From contig NZ_UPHU01000001.1 of NCBI RefSeq assembly GCF_900566075.1, positions 2,232,001 through 2,296,000 of the forward strand: a stretch of DNA of 64,000 bases, read 5' to 3'. A program made the position numbers and the translations under genes. The stretch is from Mycobacterium pseudokansasii (lineage in GTDB: Bacteria > Actinomycetota > Actinomycetes > Mycobacteriales > Mycobacteriaceae). Numbering within the stretch: position 1 is the stretch's first letter; every line of letters begins with the position of its first letter. A model generated the notes under the pieces. The model did no database searches and was not told the origin of the DNA. It saw nothing but the letters and a program-made list of their open reading frames with translations. This document shows, piece after piece, positions 46,316 to 56,697 of the stretch.

Positions 46316-47722
46316 TTACCGGCGGAACTGATTTAGCGCCCGCACCTTGTTCATCACGTCGAGCGCTGCCACCTTGTAGGCCTCGGAGAATGTCGGGTAG
46401 TTGAAAACCGCGTCGACCAGGTACTCGACGGTGCCTCCGCACCCCATGACGGCCTGTCCGATGTGCACCATCTCGGTGGCACTGGTGCCGAAGATGTGTA
46501 CTCCGAGTAGCTTGAGATCGTCGGTGGACACCAGCAGTTTGAGCATGCCGTAGGAGTCGCCGGCGATCTGGCCGCGGGCCAGTTCACGGTAGCGCGCCAC
46601 GCCCACCTCGTAGGGAATGGATTCCTTGGTCAGTTCCACCTCGGTGGAGCCGACGTAGGAGATCTCGGGGATCGAATAGATGCCGATCGGCTGCAGGTCG
46701 GTGATCCCGTCGGTCGGTTCCCCGAACGCGTGGTAGGCAGCCAGCCGGCCCTGCTCCATCGAGGTCGCGGCCAAGGCCGGAAAGCCGATGACGTCGCCGA
46801 CGGCGTAGATATGGTCCACCTTGGTCTTGAACTGTTCGTCCACCCATATTCGCCCGCGGCGTTCGACCTCCAGGCCGGCATTGGACAGGTCGAGGTGGTC
46901 GGTCTGGCCCTGGCGTCCGGCGGAGTACATCACCGTCTCGGCGGGAATCTGTTTGCCGCTGGCCAGGGTCGTGACGGTGCCCGCCGAGCCGACGTCGACC
47001 GCGGTGACCTCTTCACCGAACCGGAATGTCACCGCCAGGTCGCGCAGATGGAATTTCAGCGCCTCGACGACCTCGGGGTCGCAGAAGTCCAACATGTCTT
47101 CCCGCTTCTCGACGACGGTCACCTTGGTGCCCAGCGCGGCGAACATCGAGGCATACTCGATACCGATCACGCCGGCACCGACCACGACCATCGAGGCCGG
47201 GAGCGACTTGAGGTCCAAGATTCCGTCGGAGTCGAGGACCCTTTCTTCGTCGAATTCGACGCCGGACGGCCGGGCCGGCCTGGTGCCGGTGGCGATCACG
47301 ATGTAATCGCCTGTGACAGTGGTCTTTTCGCGGCGCGTCTGGTCTTCGACCATGATGGTGTGCGGATCGATGAACCGGCCGTGCCCCACCAGCAGGTCGA
47401 CCCGGTTGCGCATCAACTGATTGCGTACCACGTCGACTTCCTTGCCGATCACATGCTGGGTCCGGGCCAGCAAATCGGCCGGGGTGATCCGGTCCTTGAC
47501 GCGGTAGCTCGCCCCGTAAAGTTCGCGCTGATTCATGCCGGTGAGGTAGAGCACCGCCTCTCGCAACGTCTTCGATGGGATGGTGCCGGTGTTGACGCAC
47601 ACGCCGCCCAGCATTCGGCCACGTTCGACGATCGCGACGGATTTGCCCAACTTAGCCGAGGCAATGGCCGCCTTCTGTCCACCAGGCCCAGAGCCGAGAA
47701 CCACCATGTCGTACTCGCGCAT
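46316..47722 (-). CDS. sthA: Soluble pyridine nucleotide transhydrogenase SthA
   Basis: A 468-residue FAD flavoprotein exchanging reducing equivalents between NADPH and [21 protein letters not shown] is the FAD site. [13 protein letters not shown] has Cys-x4-Thr instead of the CxxxxC redox pair of related disulfide reductases, as expected of transhydrogenases. [19 protein letters not shown] is the NAD(P) site and [21 protein letters not shown] the second FAD motif. ATG 47722 gives the Rv2713 length; an ATG nine bases earlier is in frame. Confidence 0.94.
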   Translation of the reverse strand: MREYDMVVLGSGPGGQKAAIASAKLGKSVAIVERGRMLGGVCVNTGTIPSKTLREAVLYLTGMNQRELYGASYRVKDRITPADLLARTQHVIGKEVDVVRNQLMRNRVDLLVGHGRFIDPHTIMVEDQTRREKTTVTGDYIVIATGTRPARPSGVEFDEERVLDSDGILDLKSLPASMVVVGAGVIGIEYASMFAALGTKVTVVEKREDMLDFCDPEVVEALKFHLRDLAVTFRFGEEVTAVDVGSAGTVTTLASGKQIPAETVMYSAGRQGQTDHLDLSNAGLEVERRGRIWVDEQFKTKVDHIYAVGDVIGFPALAATSMEQGRLAAYHAFGEPTDGITDLQPIGIYSIPEISYVGSTEVELTKESIPYEVGVARYRELARGQIAGDSYGMLKLLVSTDDLKLLGVHIFGTSATEMVHIGQAVMGCGGTVEYLVDAVFNYPTFSEAYKVAALDVMNKVRALNQFRR

Positions 47723-47836
47723 CGACCCCATGAGATAGACAGTAGAACGCACAGTGGCGACTTCGTCCACAGGATGGCGGCCCAGGTGCCGGATGTGCGC
47801 ACCGATTGACGGTGCCGGTCGCCAGCGTTGACGCCT

Positions 47837-48913
47837 ATGACGAAGCATCGACCTGACTTTGAACTGAATCGCCCCGGGGCCCTGATCGCCGCGCTGCCGG
47901 CCATCCTCGGCTTCGTGCCGGAAAAATCGCTGGTCCTGGTCTCGGTGGCCGAGGGTGCACTGGGATCGGTGATGCGCGTTGACCTGTCGGAGGACCTTGG
48001 CCACCGGGTCGAGCAGCTCGCGGAGGTTGCCGCCGCGGCTGACCCCGAGGCCGCGATCGCGGTGATCGTCGATGCGGACGGAGCGCAGTGTCCGGGATGC
48101 AGCGACGAGTACCGGCGGGTGTGCGATGCGCTGACCGGGGCATTGGCGCAGCGTGACATCGTGCTCTGGGCGGCCCACGTGGTCGACCGCATCGCGGTCG
48201 GCGGACGCTGGCATTGTGTCGACGGCTGCGGTTCGGGTGGCGTCATCGACGACCCGGCGGCGTCGCCGCTGGCGGTGGCCGCGGTGCTCGACGGTCGGCG
48301 GCTGTACCCGCGGCGTGCCGATCTCGAGGCCGTCGTCGCGGTGGACGACCGGGCGCGCACCGACGCACTGGCCGTCACCATGAAGCGAGCGGCGGCCGAG
48401 CGTGAGATCGCTCAGCGTGCCGACCCGTTGGACTGTAGCCGTCGCGATGTGGAGAAGGCGATGGCCGCTGCCGCGCGGGTGGCCGACGGGCAACCGCTAT
48501 CAGACGGGGAACTGGCCCAGTTGGGCTGTGCGCTCACCGACGTGCGGGTGCGCGACACGCTCTATGCCCTGGCGGTCGGTGAGAACTCCGGCCCGGCCGA
48601 GTCGTTGTGGGCAGTACTGGCCCGCGCGCTACCCGAGCCGTGGCGGGTGGAGGCGCTGGTATTGCTGGCGTTCAGTGCCTACGCCCGCGGCGACGGTCCG
48701 CTGGCCGGGGTGTCTCTGGAGACCGCGCTACGCTGCACGCCGAGTCATCGGATGGCCGGCATGCTGGACACGGCGCTACAGTCCGGGCTTCGGCCGGAGC
48801 ACATCCGGGAACTGGCGACCACCGGCTATCGGTTGGCTCGGCAACTGGGCGTGCGGCTACCGCCGCGCCGGGCGTTCGGCTCATCCGGCCAATCCGGCCG
48901 ATGTGCGGGGTAG
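47837..48913 (+). CDS. DUF4192 family protein (Rv2712c-like)
   Basis: A 358-residue protein starting [36 protein letters not shown], the DUF4192 signature that is common in actinobacteria. No catalytic motif is recognised. A CPGC pair and a further HCVDGCG occur in the middle. It starts at ATG 47837 and ends just before ideR, which converges with it (stops adjacent). Confidence 0.87.
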   Translation: MTKHRPDFELNRPGALIAALPAILGFVPEKSLVLVSVAEGALGSVMRVDLSEDLGHRVEQLAEVAAAADPEAAIAVIVDADGAQCPGCSDEYRRVCDALTGALAQRDIVLWAAHVVDRIAVGGRWHCVDGCGSGGVIDDPAASPLAVAAVLDGRRLYPRRADLEAVVAVDDRARTDALAVTMKRAAAEREIAQRADPLDCSRRDVEKAMAAAARVADGQPLSDGELAQLGCALTDVRVRDTLYALAVGENSGPAESLWAVLARALPEPWRVEALVLLAFSAYARGDGPLAGVSLETALRCTPSHRMAGMLDTALQSGLRPEHIRELATTGYRLARQLGVRLPPRRAFGSSGQSGRCAG

Positions 48914-49606
48914 TCAGACCTTCTCGACCTTCACGGCGTGCGCCATCGCATGGGGCAGGGTGACGTTCTCATGCCCCGGGATGACGATGGTCACGCCGCC
49001 TCCGGGACTGGTTTCGACCGTCACGCGGGCGTTCGGCACGACGCCGGCGTCTTTGAGCCGCGTGATCAAGTCGATGTCGCCCTGAACATGCTCGGTGAGC
49101 TGGCGAACCACTACTGCCACCGGCGGACCGGCCGGCAGCTCGGTCAACCGCACCAAGTTGGCGTCTTCGGCGCCGAATTCCGGCCCCACGCCCAGGTCCA
49201 ACAAGCCCGGAATCGGATTGCCGAACGGAGACGTTGTCGGGTTGTTCAGCACCTTGACCAGACGACGCTCGACATCCTCACTCATCACGTGCTCCCACCG
49301 GCATGCCTCGGCGTGTACCTCTTCCCACGGCAACCCGATCACGTCGACGAGCAGTCGTTCGGCGAGGCGGTGCTTGCGCATCACCGCGATCGCCAGCGCC
49401 CGGCCCTTGTCGGTGAGTTCGAGGTGGCGATCCCCAGCCACCCGAAGCAATCCGTCCCGCTCCATCCGGGAAACGGTTTGGCTGACAGTAGGCCCGCTCT
49501 GCTCCAAGCGCTCGGCTATCCGGGCGCGCAGCGGCGTAACGCCCTCTTCCTCGAGGTCGTAGATCGTCCGCAAGTACATCTCGGTGGTATCAACCAAGTC
49601 GTTCAT
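48914..49606 (-). CDS. ideR: Iron-dependent repressor IdeR (DtxR family)
   Basis: Fe2+-activated regulator of siderophore, uptake and storage genes. The 230-residue product has the winged helix AERLEQSGPTVSQTVSRMERDGLL. Metal ligands are visible at Met10, Cys102, Glu105 and His106 (EACRWEHVM). The C-terminal SH3-like domain is present (VRQLTEHVQGDIDLITRLKDAG). Length and sequence match Rv2711. Its neighbour sigB is the same neighbour as in M. tuberculosis. Confidence 0.97.
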   Translation of the reverse strand: MNDLVDTTEMYLRTIYDLEEEGVTPLRARIAERLEQSGPTVSQTVSRMERDGLLRVAGDRHLELTDKGRALAIAVMRKHRLAERLLVDVIGLPWEEVHAEACRWEHVMSEDVERRLVKVLNNPTTSPFGNPIPGLLDLGVGPEFGAEDANLVRLTELPAGPPVAVVVRQLTEHVQGDIDLITRLKDAGVVPNARVTVETSPGGGVTIVIPGHENVTLPHAMAHAVKVEKV

Positions 49607-49774
49607 TCAGCATCCTCCGTTGCCGCCGAGTCTACTTGGCCAGCTGCGCATGTGGTTGGCCCAAAACGCCCCCGACAGCAGTATGCCCGCCGCTCATCGC
49701 GGCGGGCACACTGTCTTGTACCTAGATTTTCGGCGCTTTTCTCGGCGCTTTTCGACAGGCTTCCGGCCGGTGTC

Positions 49775-50734
49775 TCAACTTGCGTATGACCGCAGCCGAT
49801 CGGCACGTTCGCCATGGCGCAACTTGCACATCACATCCCGCTCGATCTGGCGCACCCGCTCGCGGGACAGACCAAACAGCTTGCCGATTTGATCCAGCGT
49901 GCGCGGCTGACCGTCGTCCAGGCCGAAGCGCAGCCGGATCACCTGATGTTCACGCTCGTCGAGAGTGGCAAGCACACTGCGGATATCGGTGTGCAGCAGT
50001 TCGGCGATGACGGCGTTCTCCGCGGACATGGCTTCCGCGTCCTCGATGAAGTCACCGAGCGGCGCCTCTTCCTCAGCGCCGACCGGCATGTCCAGGCTCA
50101 CCGGGTCCCGGCTGTGTTCGAGCAGGTCGTTGATCTTGTCAACCGGAATTCCGGACTCCTCGGCGAGTTCCTCGTCGGTGGCTTCCCGGCCCAGGTTCTG
50201 GTGCATCTCCCGCTTGATTCGCGCCAGCTTGTTGACCTGCTCGACCAGGTGAACGGGCAGCCGAATGGTACGGCTCTGGTCGGCCATGCCACGGGTGATG
50301 GCTTGGCGGATCCACCAAGTGGCATACGTCGAGAACTTGAATCCCTTTGTGTAGTCGAACTTCTCCATCGCGCGGATCAGGCCCAGGTTGCCCTCCTGGA
50401 TGAGGTCGAGCAGCGGCATTCCGCGGCCCGTGTAGCGCTTGGCCAGTGACACCACCAGCCGAAGGTTGGCTTCGAGGAGGTGTCGGCGCGCTGCCTGGCC
50501 GTCGCGTACCACGGCGGTCAATTCGCGTTTCCGGTTCTCGCCCAACCGCTTTCGGGTTTCGAGCAGATACTCGGCATACAGCCCGGCTTCGATGCGCTTG
50601 GCCAGCTCAACTTCATCGGCGGCGTTGAGCAATGCCGTCTTACCGATGCCGTTCAGATATACGCGCACCAAATCCGCCGCGGGGCTTTGAGCGTCCAGAT
50701 CGCTGTCAGCCCGGCTTGTGGTGGCATGTGCCAT
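49775..50734 (-). CDS. sigB: RNA polymerase sigma factor SigB
   Basis: Principal-like sigma factor for stress and stationary phase. The 319-residue product has region 1.2 [35 protein letters not shown], region 2 ([57 protein letters not shown]) and the region 4 HTH ([22 protein letters not shown]). It lacks the long acidic N-terminus of SigA. ATG 50734 has GGAGGG five bases upstream, so the longer frame to 50764 is not used. Confidence 0.96.
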   Translation of the reverse strand: MAHATTSRADSDLDAQSPAADLVRVYLNGIGKTALLNAADEVELAKRIEAGLYAEYLLETRKRLGENRKRELTAVVRDGQAARRHLLEANLRLVVSLAKRYTGRGMPLLDLIQEGNLGLIRAMEKFDYTKGFKFSTYATWWIRQAITRGMADQSRTIRLPVHLVEQVNKLARIKREMHQNLGREATDEELAEESGIPVDKINDLLEHSRDPVSLDMPVGAEEEAPLGDFIEDAEAMSAENAVIAELLHTDIRSVLATLDEREHQVIRLRFGLDDGQPRTLDQIGKLFGLSRERVRQIERDVMCKLRHGERADRLRSYAS

Positions 50735-50769
50735 AGCGCCCTCCCGATCGGCTTGTCCTGTCACGGGGT

Positions 50770-50799
50770 TTAACGACAGGCTCGACCACAGAGTTCCCG
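50770..50799 (-). promoter_or_regulatory. SigE/SigH-type promoter of sigB
   Basis: On the minus strand, GGGAAC (-35, 50798-50793) and CGTTAA (-10, 50775-50770) are separated by 17 bases, matching the ECF consensus. In M. tuberculosis sigB is transcribed by SigE and SigH from such a site. Confidence 0.7.
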
Positions 50800-50884
50800 C
50801 CGCGTTGTCATCTCACACACCGTGACGTGCAGAAATGTGCCAGCGACCTGAGAATGTCCTGAGAAGTGGGCCGCGGCAGCCGGT

Positions 50885-51301
50885 TTAACCGGGATTGGAC
50901 CAGCCGTCGAAGTCCGGGGAGTCCGATTGGGGCACAGGGTCTCGTCGAGGCTCCAGCGCCGGACGCGTGGCCGTCGGAAACAGGGGAGTGCGTCGTCGGG
51001 CGTCGTCGAATCGTCGGGGCTCGTCGGCGCTGCGGGGCGGTCTGTCGTTGGCGATGAGCACGGCCATCCATGGCAATGGAATCGAGACAGCCACGATCAG
51101 TAGTGAGACAAGACCGTTGTGCCAGGCCCCGTATGCGACGGCGGCAAGGATGAGCGCCGGAACCCGGAACGCCATCAAGGTCAGATACTTGCGTACCCGC
51201 GCTCGGTGCTGCTCCTCGTAGGACGGTGCGGCAGCGGTGATCAGTACCGGGCGGCCCCGCTCGTCGAAGTCGTCGAAACTCAGCTCGAAGCCGCGCTTCA
51301 T
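50885..51301 (-). CDS. DUF3099 membrane protein (Rv2709-like)
   Basis: A 138-residue protein: a conserved N-terminal VLITAAAPSYEEQHRARVRKYLTLMAFRVPAL, two hydrophobic helices (FRVPALILAAVAYGAW, VSLLIVAVSIPLPWMAVLIAN) and an Arg/Pro-rich cytoplasmic tail. No function is known. ATG 51301 (MKRGFELSFDDF) is preferred to an ATG 18 bases earlier. It is divergent from the DUF3039 gene. Confidence 0.85.
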   Translation of the reverse strand: MKRGFELSFDDFDERGRPVLITAAAPSYEEQHRARVRKYLTLMAFRVPALILAAVAYGAWHNGLVSLLIVAVSIPLPWMAVLIANDRPPRSADEPRRFDDARRRTPLFPTATRPALEPRRDPVPQSDSPDFDGWSNPG

Positions 51302-51355
51302 TTCTCTACTCTCCCACATCCAGTCGATTCCGGCAGGGGCGAGTCAGGGGGCACA

Positions 51356-51604
51356 ATGTCTGGTATGCAGACGCAGACGATCGAACGCACCGACACGGAG
51401 GAACGCGTCGACGACGGGACCGGCAGCGATATCCCGAAGTACTTCCACTATGTCAAGAAGGACAAGATCGCCGAGAGCGCGGTGCTGGGAAGCCATGTGG
51501 TGGCGTTATGCGGCGAGGTGTTTCCCGTGACCCGGGCACCCAAGCCGGGTTCGCCGGTGTGCCCGGACTGCAAGCAGATCTACGAGAAGCTCAAGAAAGA
51601 CTGA
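51356..51604 (+). CDS. DUF3039 family small protein (Rv2708c-like)
   Basis: An 82-residue protein, IPKYFHYVKKDKIAESAVLGSHVVALCGEVFPVTRAPKPGSPVCPDCKQIYEKLKK. The C...CxxC pattern suggests one half of a zinc ribbon. It is conserved in actinobacteria between sigB and sigA; function is unknown. ATG 51356 gives the M. tuberculosis length; ATG 51365 is an alternative. Confidence 0.9.
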   Translation: MSGMQTQTIERTDTEERVDDGTGSDIPKYFHYVKKDKIAESAVLGSHVVALCGEVFPVTRAPKPGSPVCPDCKQIYEKLKKD

Positions 51605-51653
51605 ATTGGCGCGGCAGCTGCGCCGTCGTGGTCTGTGACGCCCAGTCCGACGC

Positions 51654-52586
51654 CTAGTCGGCCGTTCCCGTGATGGTGGCGGTGCGGGTCCTGAGCCAGT
51701 TGCGCAGCCGATGTGCGTGTGTGGCCGGCGCCGGCCATTCCTCTTGGATCGCGGCGTTGAGTTCGGCTCCGATCATGACCGCAAAACCACCGAAGAACGC
51801 GAACAACAGGAACGCGATGGGCGTGGACAGCGCGCCGTAGGTATAGCCCGTACTGGTGATCCACCTGAGATAGAACCGTAGACCCAGTGTCGCGATCAGG
51901 AACACCGCGGTGGCCAGCACTGCGCCGATGACCAGTCGGTGTGTCGGCAGCGGTACCGGCAGAGCGACGCGGTAGAGGATGATCACCCCCACCGTCAGGC
52001 CCGCGATCAGTGCCGGGTAGTAGCCGTAATGCAGGACATTGGCCAAGTTGGCCGGAATGTGGTCGCTCACCTTCCGCGGGCCCACCACCGCCACCGGCGC
52101 CGCGGCCACCAGGAACACCAGCATCACCACGTACAGGAACAGCGCGAAGAACCGTTGCCGCACCGGATGGCGTAACGGAGTCTGGTCATGAGCCTCCACC
52201 ACGGCATCGACGTAGGAAGAGATTGCCGACGATCCTGCCCACAATGAGATCAAGAAGCCCAGCGACACCACCTCGCCGCGAGCGTTGGCGGTGATGTCGC
52301 GGATGGTCGGCTCGATGATCTCGTTGACCACACTGGGTGAGAAGAAGCTGTGGGCGGTCGAAATGATGGTTTTTTCGATCGCGGGCAAGGTGTCCTCGCC
52401 GAATAGCGGAGCCACGTAGGCCAGGCTGCCCAGCATCCCCAAAAGCAAGGGCGGAAGGGACAGTGCCGACCAGAAACCTGCTTGCGCTGACTCGGAGAAG
52501 ATCGAGTCGTCCCAACTCTTGGAGAGCGTCCGAAGGCTGATTCGCCAGATGTGGTGGCGGGACGGCTTTGGCGTTTGGTCGCTCAT
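51654..52586 (-). CDS. YihY/BrkB-family inner membrane protein
   Basis: A 310-residue protein with about six membrane helices. It has family-typical FWSALSLPPLLLGMLGSL, the conserved FLISLWAGSSAISSYVDAVVEAHD and GYTYGALSTPIAFLLFAFFGGFAVMIGAELNAA. It resembles Rv2707. Once called RNase BN, the family is now regarded as transport-like, with no firm substrate. ATG 52586 is chosen; an ATG at 52598 is in frame. Confidence 0.88.
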   Translation of the reverse strand: MSDQTPKPSRHHIWRISLRTLSKSWDDSIFSESAQAGFWSALSLPPLLLGMLGSLAYVAPLFGEDTLPAIEKTIISTAHSFFSPSVVNEIIEPTIRDITANARGEVVSLGFLISLWAGSSAISSYVDAVVEAHDQTPLRHPVRQRFFALFLYVVMLVFLVAAAPVAVVGPRKVSDHIPANLANVLHYGYYPALIAGLTVGVIILYRVALPVPLPTHRLVIGAVLATAVFLIATLGLRFYLRWITSTGYTYGALSTPIAFLLFAFFGGFAVMIGAELNAAIQEEWPAPATHAHRLRNWLRTRTATITGTAD

Positions 52587-52661
52587 CCGGTCCAGCATTA
52601 CCGAAGATCGGTCACACGTGGCACATTGGACCCGACTTTAGGCGAGCGAGTTTCGGCGAAC

Positions 52662-52847
52662 CTAGTTTCCACTGACCTCCAGCACGGCCGACAGCTCGAT
52701 CAGTTTCGCTTCGTGCTCGTTGGCGTGGTGCTGGCAGAAGAGAAGTTCGGCACCGGAAGGCAGCTTGGCGCGCACCCGCGCTGCTGCGCCACAGCGGTCG
52801 CAGCGGTCGGCTCTAGTCAGCTCGGGACTGGTCAACGTTGCGTTCAT
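52662..52847 (-). CDS. Small cysteine-containing conserved protein (DUF7455-like)
   Basis: A 61-residue protein, MNATLTSPELTRADRCDRCGAAARVRAKLPSGAELLFCQHHANEHEAKL. CxxC followed by CxxH indicates a small zinc-binding fold. It is conserved near sigA in actinobacteria. ATG 52847 has GGAG a few bases upstream, so the longer frame to 52937 is rejected. Function unknown. Confidence 0.85.
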   Translation of the reverse strand: MNATLTSPELTRADRCDRCGAAARVRAKLPSGAELLFCQHHANEHEAKLIELSAVLEVSGN

Positions 52848-52972
52848 GACTTCTCCATATCTAGGTAAGTTCACTGTCTCAGACGTTCCCCGCTTTCGCC
52901 TTGTTCCCCGGGTGGTATCAGGTGTGTCCTTTCTCACGGACTTCGGACGATGAGTCGGGCAGACTTGCTAGT

Positions 52973-53341
52973 ATGCCGTCCACTCCTGCGGTGTTGGTGC
53001 ACATGTGTGCGGCCGCCGAATGGTCGTCCGCCCGCCGCCGCGGCGGCTTCCGTCCCGGATCGGCTACCGGGTTCATCCATCTGTCGACGCCTGAGCAGAT
53101 ACATCTGCCGGCCAATCGGCTCTTCCACGGCCGTCGTGACATGGTCCTGCTGTATATCGACCCGGCAGCGCTCGATTCGCCCGTGCGTTGGGAGCCGGGA
53201 ACGGTAGCGGATCCGGACTGGATGCTGTTCCCGCACCTGTACGGCGAGCTTCCGGCACGGGCGGTGATGAGCGTCGTGGCCTACCCCCCGGCGGTCGACG
53301 GCACCTTCTCGCCGATTTCGGGACCTCACGCATCCACATAG
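52973..53341 (+). CDS. DUF952 family protein
   Basis: A 122-residue protein, VLVHMCAAAEWSSARRRGGFRPGSATGFIHLSTPEQIHLPANRLF...MVLLYIDPAALDSPVRWEPG...LFPHLYGELP, the DUF952 pattern (W...G...FIHxS...FPHLYG). It resembles Rv2705c. Distantly related to ADP-ribosyltransferase-like folds, with no proven activity. Its last 16 bases overlap the 3' end of the convergent ridA-like gene. Confidence 0.87.
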   Translation: MPSTPAVLVHMCAAAEWSSARRRGGFRPGSATGFIHLSTPEQIHLPANRLFHGRRDMVLLYIDPAALDSPVRWEPGTVADPDWMLFPHLYGELPARAVMSVVAYPPAVDGTFSPISGPHAST

Positions 53342-53697
53342 GCGTCGGCTTCGATCTCAACCAGCAGCCCGGGTGCGATCAGTGCCGAAACCTCGACCAT
53401 GGTCGCCGCGGGTCGGATTCCGCCGAAAACCTGGGCGTGGACATCGCCCACCTCCCGCCAGCGTGAAATATCGGTCACGTATATGCGGGTGCGGACCACG
53501 TCGGCGAGCCCCGCGCCAGCCTGTCCGAGTGCGGCCTCGATGCGGCGCAGGGCGTCTCTGGTCTGCGCGACGATATCGCTGCCGCTGCCGGTGGTGCCGG
53601 CCACTGCCACATGCGGGCCAACGCGCACCGCGCGCGAATAGCCAACGGCCGATTCGTAGTCGGATCCGGAGGAGATACACCTGCGGGTTGCTGACAT
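53326..53697 (-). CDS. RidA/YjgF/UK114-family protein
   Basis: A 123-residue protein resembling Rv2704. Typical features are GTTGSGSDIVAQTRDALRRIEAALGQAGAGLADVVRTRIYVTDI and the C-terminal ATMVEVSALIAPGLLVEIEADAY. The Arg in VRTRIYVTD is at the place of the catalytic Arg of RidA imine/enamine deaminases. The start is ATG 53697; the open frame to 53934 is not supported. It lies 277 bases downstream of sigA on the same strand, a space with no gene. Confidence 0.9.
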   Translation of the reverse strand: MSATRRCISSGSDYESAVGYSRAVRVGPHVAVAGTTGSGSDIVAQTRDALRRIEAALGQAGAGLADVVRTRIYVTDISRWREVGDVHAQVFGGIRPAATMVEVSALIAPGLLVEIEADAYVDA

Positions 53698-53974
53698 GAG
53701 CGTGACAGTACGACGGCGGCGGCCGATGCGCAGCCGTTGGGTGCGGGTATCTGCTGTTCCGGCCGTCGGGAACCATGTCGTGTCGAGGCATGTGTCTGTA
53801 AGGCAACCCCGAAGGCAACCCCGGTCGTCGCGACTTTTCGCGACTGTGTCACGGACCCGACCGGTTTCGTCGCATGAAATGTGGGGCCGCGCCCGACATG
53901 CACCAGACTCGGGATCAACTTGCAGACGAGACATCAGCGAAAGCCAAAGTGTCCCGCTGCGCCGGCGGGCTCGC

Positions 53975-55537
53975 TCAGTCCAGGTAGTCGCGCAGGACTT
54001 GCGACCGACTGGGGTGGCGCAATTTCGACATGGTCTTGGACTCGATCTGCCGGATGCGCTCCCGCGTCACGCCGTATACCTGCCCGATCTCGTCGAGGGT
54101 GCGCGGCTGGCCATCGGTGAGGCCGAAGCGCAGCCGTACCACGCCGGCCTCGCGCTCGGACAGCGTGTCCAGGACCGACTGCAGCTGGTCTTGCAGCAGC
54201 GTGAACGACACCGCGTCCACGGCTACCACCGCTTCGCTGTCCTCGATGAAATCGCCCAGCTGGCTGTCGCCCTCGTCGCCGATGGTCTGGTCCAGCGAGA
54301 TCGGCTCCCGGGCGTACTGCTGGATCTCGAGCACCTTCTCCGGGGTGATGTCCATCTCTTTGGCGAGTTCCTCGGGAGTGGGCTCGCGGCCCAGGTCCTG
54401 GAGGAGCTCACGCTGGATTCGGCCGAGCTTGTTGATCACCTCGACCATGTGTACCGGGATGCGTATGGTGCGGGCCTGGTCGGCCATGGCGCGGGTGATG
54501 GCTTGGCGGATCCACCAGGTCGCGTAGGTGGAGAACTTGTAACCCTTGGTGTAGTCGAACTTCTCGACCGCCCGGATCAAGCCCAGGTTGCCCTCCTGGA
54601 TCAAGTCCAGGAACGCCATCCCGCGCCCGGTGTAGCGCTTGGCCAGGGAAACCACCAGCCGCAGGTTGGCCTCCAGCAGATGGTTCTTCGCGCGATCGCC
54701 GTCGCGGCAAATCCACATCATGTCGCGACGTTGCGCGGCGGGTAGCTTCTCGCCGCGCTCTGCCATCTCCGCCATCAACTGCGTGGCGTAGAGGCCGGCC
54801 TCGATCCGTTTGGCCAGCTCGACCTCTTCCTCGGCGTTGAGCAGCGCCACCTTGCCGATTTGCTTGAGGTAGGCGCGAACCGAGTCCGCGGACGCGGTGA
54901 GTTCGGCGTCTTTGCGCGCTTGGCGCAACGCTTCCGACTCGTCCTCGTCCCACACGAAATCGCCTGAGGCCTTGTCCTTCTCGGTGGGCTCGGCGATCTC
55001 CTCCTCGTCATCGACGGCGCTGCCGGGCGCTGCAACAGCCGGAGATTCAACCTCGTCGGTGTCCCCGACGTCGGTTGGATCGAGGTCGGCGTCGACGACG
55101 GCGGCGACAACGTCGTCCTCCACGTCGTCTTCAAGGTCGTCTAGGCCGAGACCGGCCTCGAGGTCAAGGTCCTCGACGGGGTCGACGTCAAGGTCTGGCT
55201 CATCGTCGAGGTCTTCGGCGGCATCAAGCGGAACCGCCGGGTCTGTGGCCGCGCCTTCAAGTTCGTCGCCGAACGTGTCGGCGTCGCGGGCCGGCGCCTT
55301 TGCGGCTTTGGCCGCGGTACGGCTTCTCTTCGGGCCAGTCGGCTCGGTGGCCTCGGCGTCGTTGGTGGCATCGGCGGCTTTTGTGGACCGGCCCGCCGCC
55401 TTGGTCGCCCGCTTCGCGGGGGCAGCGCCATTGGCTGTCTTTGCCGCCGGTCGCTTGGCGCCGGCTTTGGCCGGGGACTTGGTGGCGGTGCGCTTCACCG
55501 GCTCACCGGTCGCCTGGCTGGCCCTGGTCGCTGCCAC
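53975..55537 (-). CDS. sigA: Principal RNA polymerase sigma factor SigA
   Basis: A 520-residue housekeeping sigma factor. Residues 1-200 are low-complexity: first Lys/Ala-rich ([20 protein letters not shown]), then strongly acidic (region 1.1-like). The conserved core begins [38 protein letters not shown], with region 2 ([51 protein letters not shown]) and the region 4 HTH ([22 protein letters not shown]). I prefer GTG 55537 (VAATRAS, like M. tuberculosis MAATKAS), with AAGGGG upstream; GTG 55543 is also open. Confidence 0.96.
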   Translation of the reverse strand: MAATRASQATGEPVKRTATKSPAKAGAKRPAAKTANGAAPAKRATKAAGRSTKAADATNDAEATEPTGPKRSRTAAKAAKAPARDADTFGDELEGAATDPAVPLDAAEDLDDEPDLDVDPVEDLDLEAGLGLDDLEDDVEDDVVAAVVDADLDPTDVGDTDEVESPAVAAPGSAVDDEEEIAEPTEKDKASGDFVWDEDESEALRQARKDAELTASADSVRAYLKQIGKVALLNAEEEVELAKRIEAGLYATQLMAEMAERGEKLPAAQRRDMMWICRDGDRAKNHLLEANLRLVVSLAKRYTGRGMAFLDLIQEGNLGLIRAVEKFDYTKGYKFSTYATWWIRQAITRAMADQARTIRIPVHMVEVINKLGRIQRELLQDLGREPTPEELAKEMDITPEKVLEIQQYAREPISLDQTIGDEGDSQLGDFIEDSEAVVAVDAVSFTLLQDQLQSVLDTLSEREAGVVRLRFGLTDGQPRTLDEIGQVYGVTRERIRQIESKTMSKLRHPSRSQVLRDYLD

Positions 55538-55715
55538 ATACACCCCTTCGGTGGTACTCGCTTCCGGTATGAGTCTGGGCGTGCTGAACCGAAAGTGTCT
55601 GCTATGTCGAATGTCGGCGTTGATGTCGGCGTGAAAACTCGCGCTTTATCGGTCAGGCGGTCGCCGACGACCATTGTAACTTCACTGCGCGCCCGTACTG
55701 CCCGAGCGGGAAAAT

Positions 55716-56510
55716 TCAGTGGGTCACGTCCGTGGTGGACGCCATTGCTGCACCAACTATCCCGGCGGCGTTCTGCAGGGTTGCCGGCACCACAGGGGTG
55801 CGATTTCCCAGCAGATGCACCCATTTGTCGGCTTTGCGGCTGATGCCGCCGCCGGCGATGAACAGGTCGGGCCACATCGCGTTCTCAATAGCGACCAGAA
55901 CCCGCGTCACCTGCTTGGCCCACTTTTCGTAGCTCCAGCCTTTCCTTTCCTTGACTGATGACGCGGCCCGCTGCTCGGCCTCCTTACCCCCGACCTCGAG
56001 ATGCCCGAACTCCGTGTTGGGTATCAGCTTGCCGTTGTGGATGACCGCAGACCCGATACCGGTTCCGAAAGTGAGCAGGATGACCAGCCCGGAGTTGCCC
56101 TTGCCGGCTCCATAGCGTTCTTCCGCAAGCCCGGCCGCATCGGCGTCGTTGAGAACTGTCACCTGTTGACCGCCCAACTCGGCGCCGATGATTTCGCTGG
56201 CGTTGGTCCCGATCCATGACTTGTCCACATTGGCCGCGGTCTGGGCGACGCCATGCGTGACCACGCCGGGATAGGTCACTCCGAGTGGGCCGGTCCAGCC
56301 GAAGCCGTGAACCACCTCGGCGATGGTCTTGGCGACCGCTGACGGCGTGGCCGGTTGGGGAGTCAGCAGCTTGATCCGGTCCCCGATCAGCTGACCGGTG
56401 TCCAGGTCGACGATTCCGCCCTTGATGCCGCTGCCACCGACATCGATGCCGAACCCGCGACGCTGTTGTGTGGCAGCGGCGGTGGGGGACAGGGGGTCGG
56501 CGCTGGTCAT
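55716..56510 (-). CDS. ppgK: Polyphosphate glucokinase PpgK
   Basis: A 264-residue ROK-family kinase phosphorylating glucose with polyphosphate or ATP. It shows the phosphate loop GIDVGGSGIKGGIVDLDTG, then VTYPGVV, VLNDADAAGLAEERYGAG and LLTFGTGIGSAVIHNG, with the polyphosphate-enzyme-specific LEVGGKEAEQRAASSVKER-like segment. ATG 56510 has AGGAGA upstream. It matches Rv2702. Confidence 0.95.
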   Translation of the reverse strand: MTSADPLSPTAAATQQRRGFGIDVGGSGIKGGIVDLDTGQLIGDRIKLLTPQPATPSAVAKTIAEVVHGFGWTGPLGVTYPGVVTHGVAQTAANVDKSWIGTNASEIIGAELGGQQVTVLNDADAAGLAEERYGAGKGNSGLVILLTFGTGIGSAVIHNGKLIPNTEFGHLEVGGKEAEQRAASSVKERKGWSYEKWAKQVTRVLVAIENAMWPDLFIAGGGISRKADKWVHLLGNRTPVVPATLQNAAGIVGAAMASTTDVTH

Positions 56511-56697
56511 CGGTTCTCCTCGGCGAGACATAAGTGTCCGACTACCTTAGCCCGCCTGCTTGTCAAGCCCGGGCATTCCGGCTCGGCCCGGCAAGGATGC
56601 AGGTTTTGCCTGTTTAGGCCTGTCGAGGAGCTGGGCGGATGTGGCTCGGCCCGGCGACGATGCGCGCTGGTCCGGGCGACTGTGATGCGATAGAGCG

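Noticed and set aside
53698..53934. N-terminal extension of the RidA-like frame
   Set aside because: Arg/Cys-rich, not RidA-like; the normal family length starts at 53697. The space also contains a 12-base tandem duplication (53800-53823) and a weak hairpin (53827-53844) that I did not consider strong enough to annotate.
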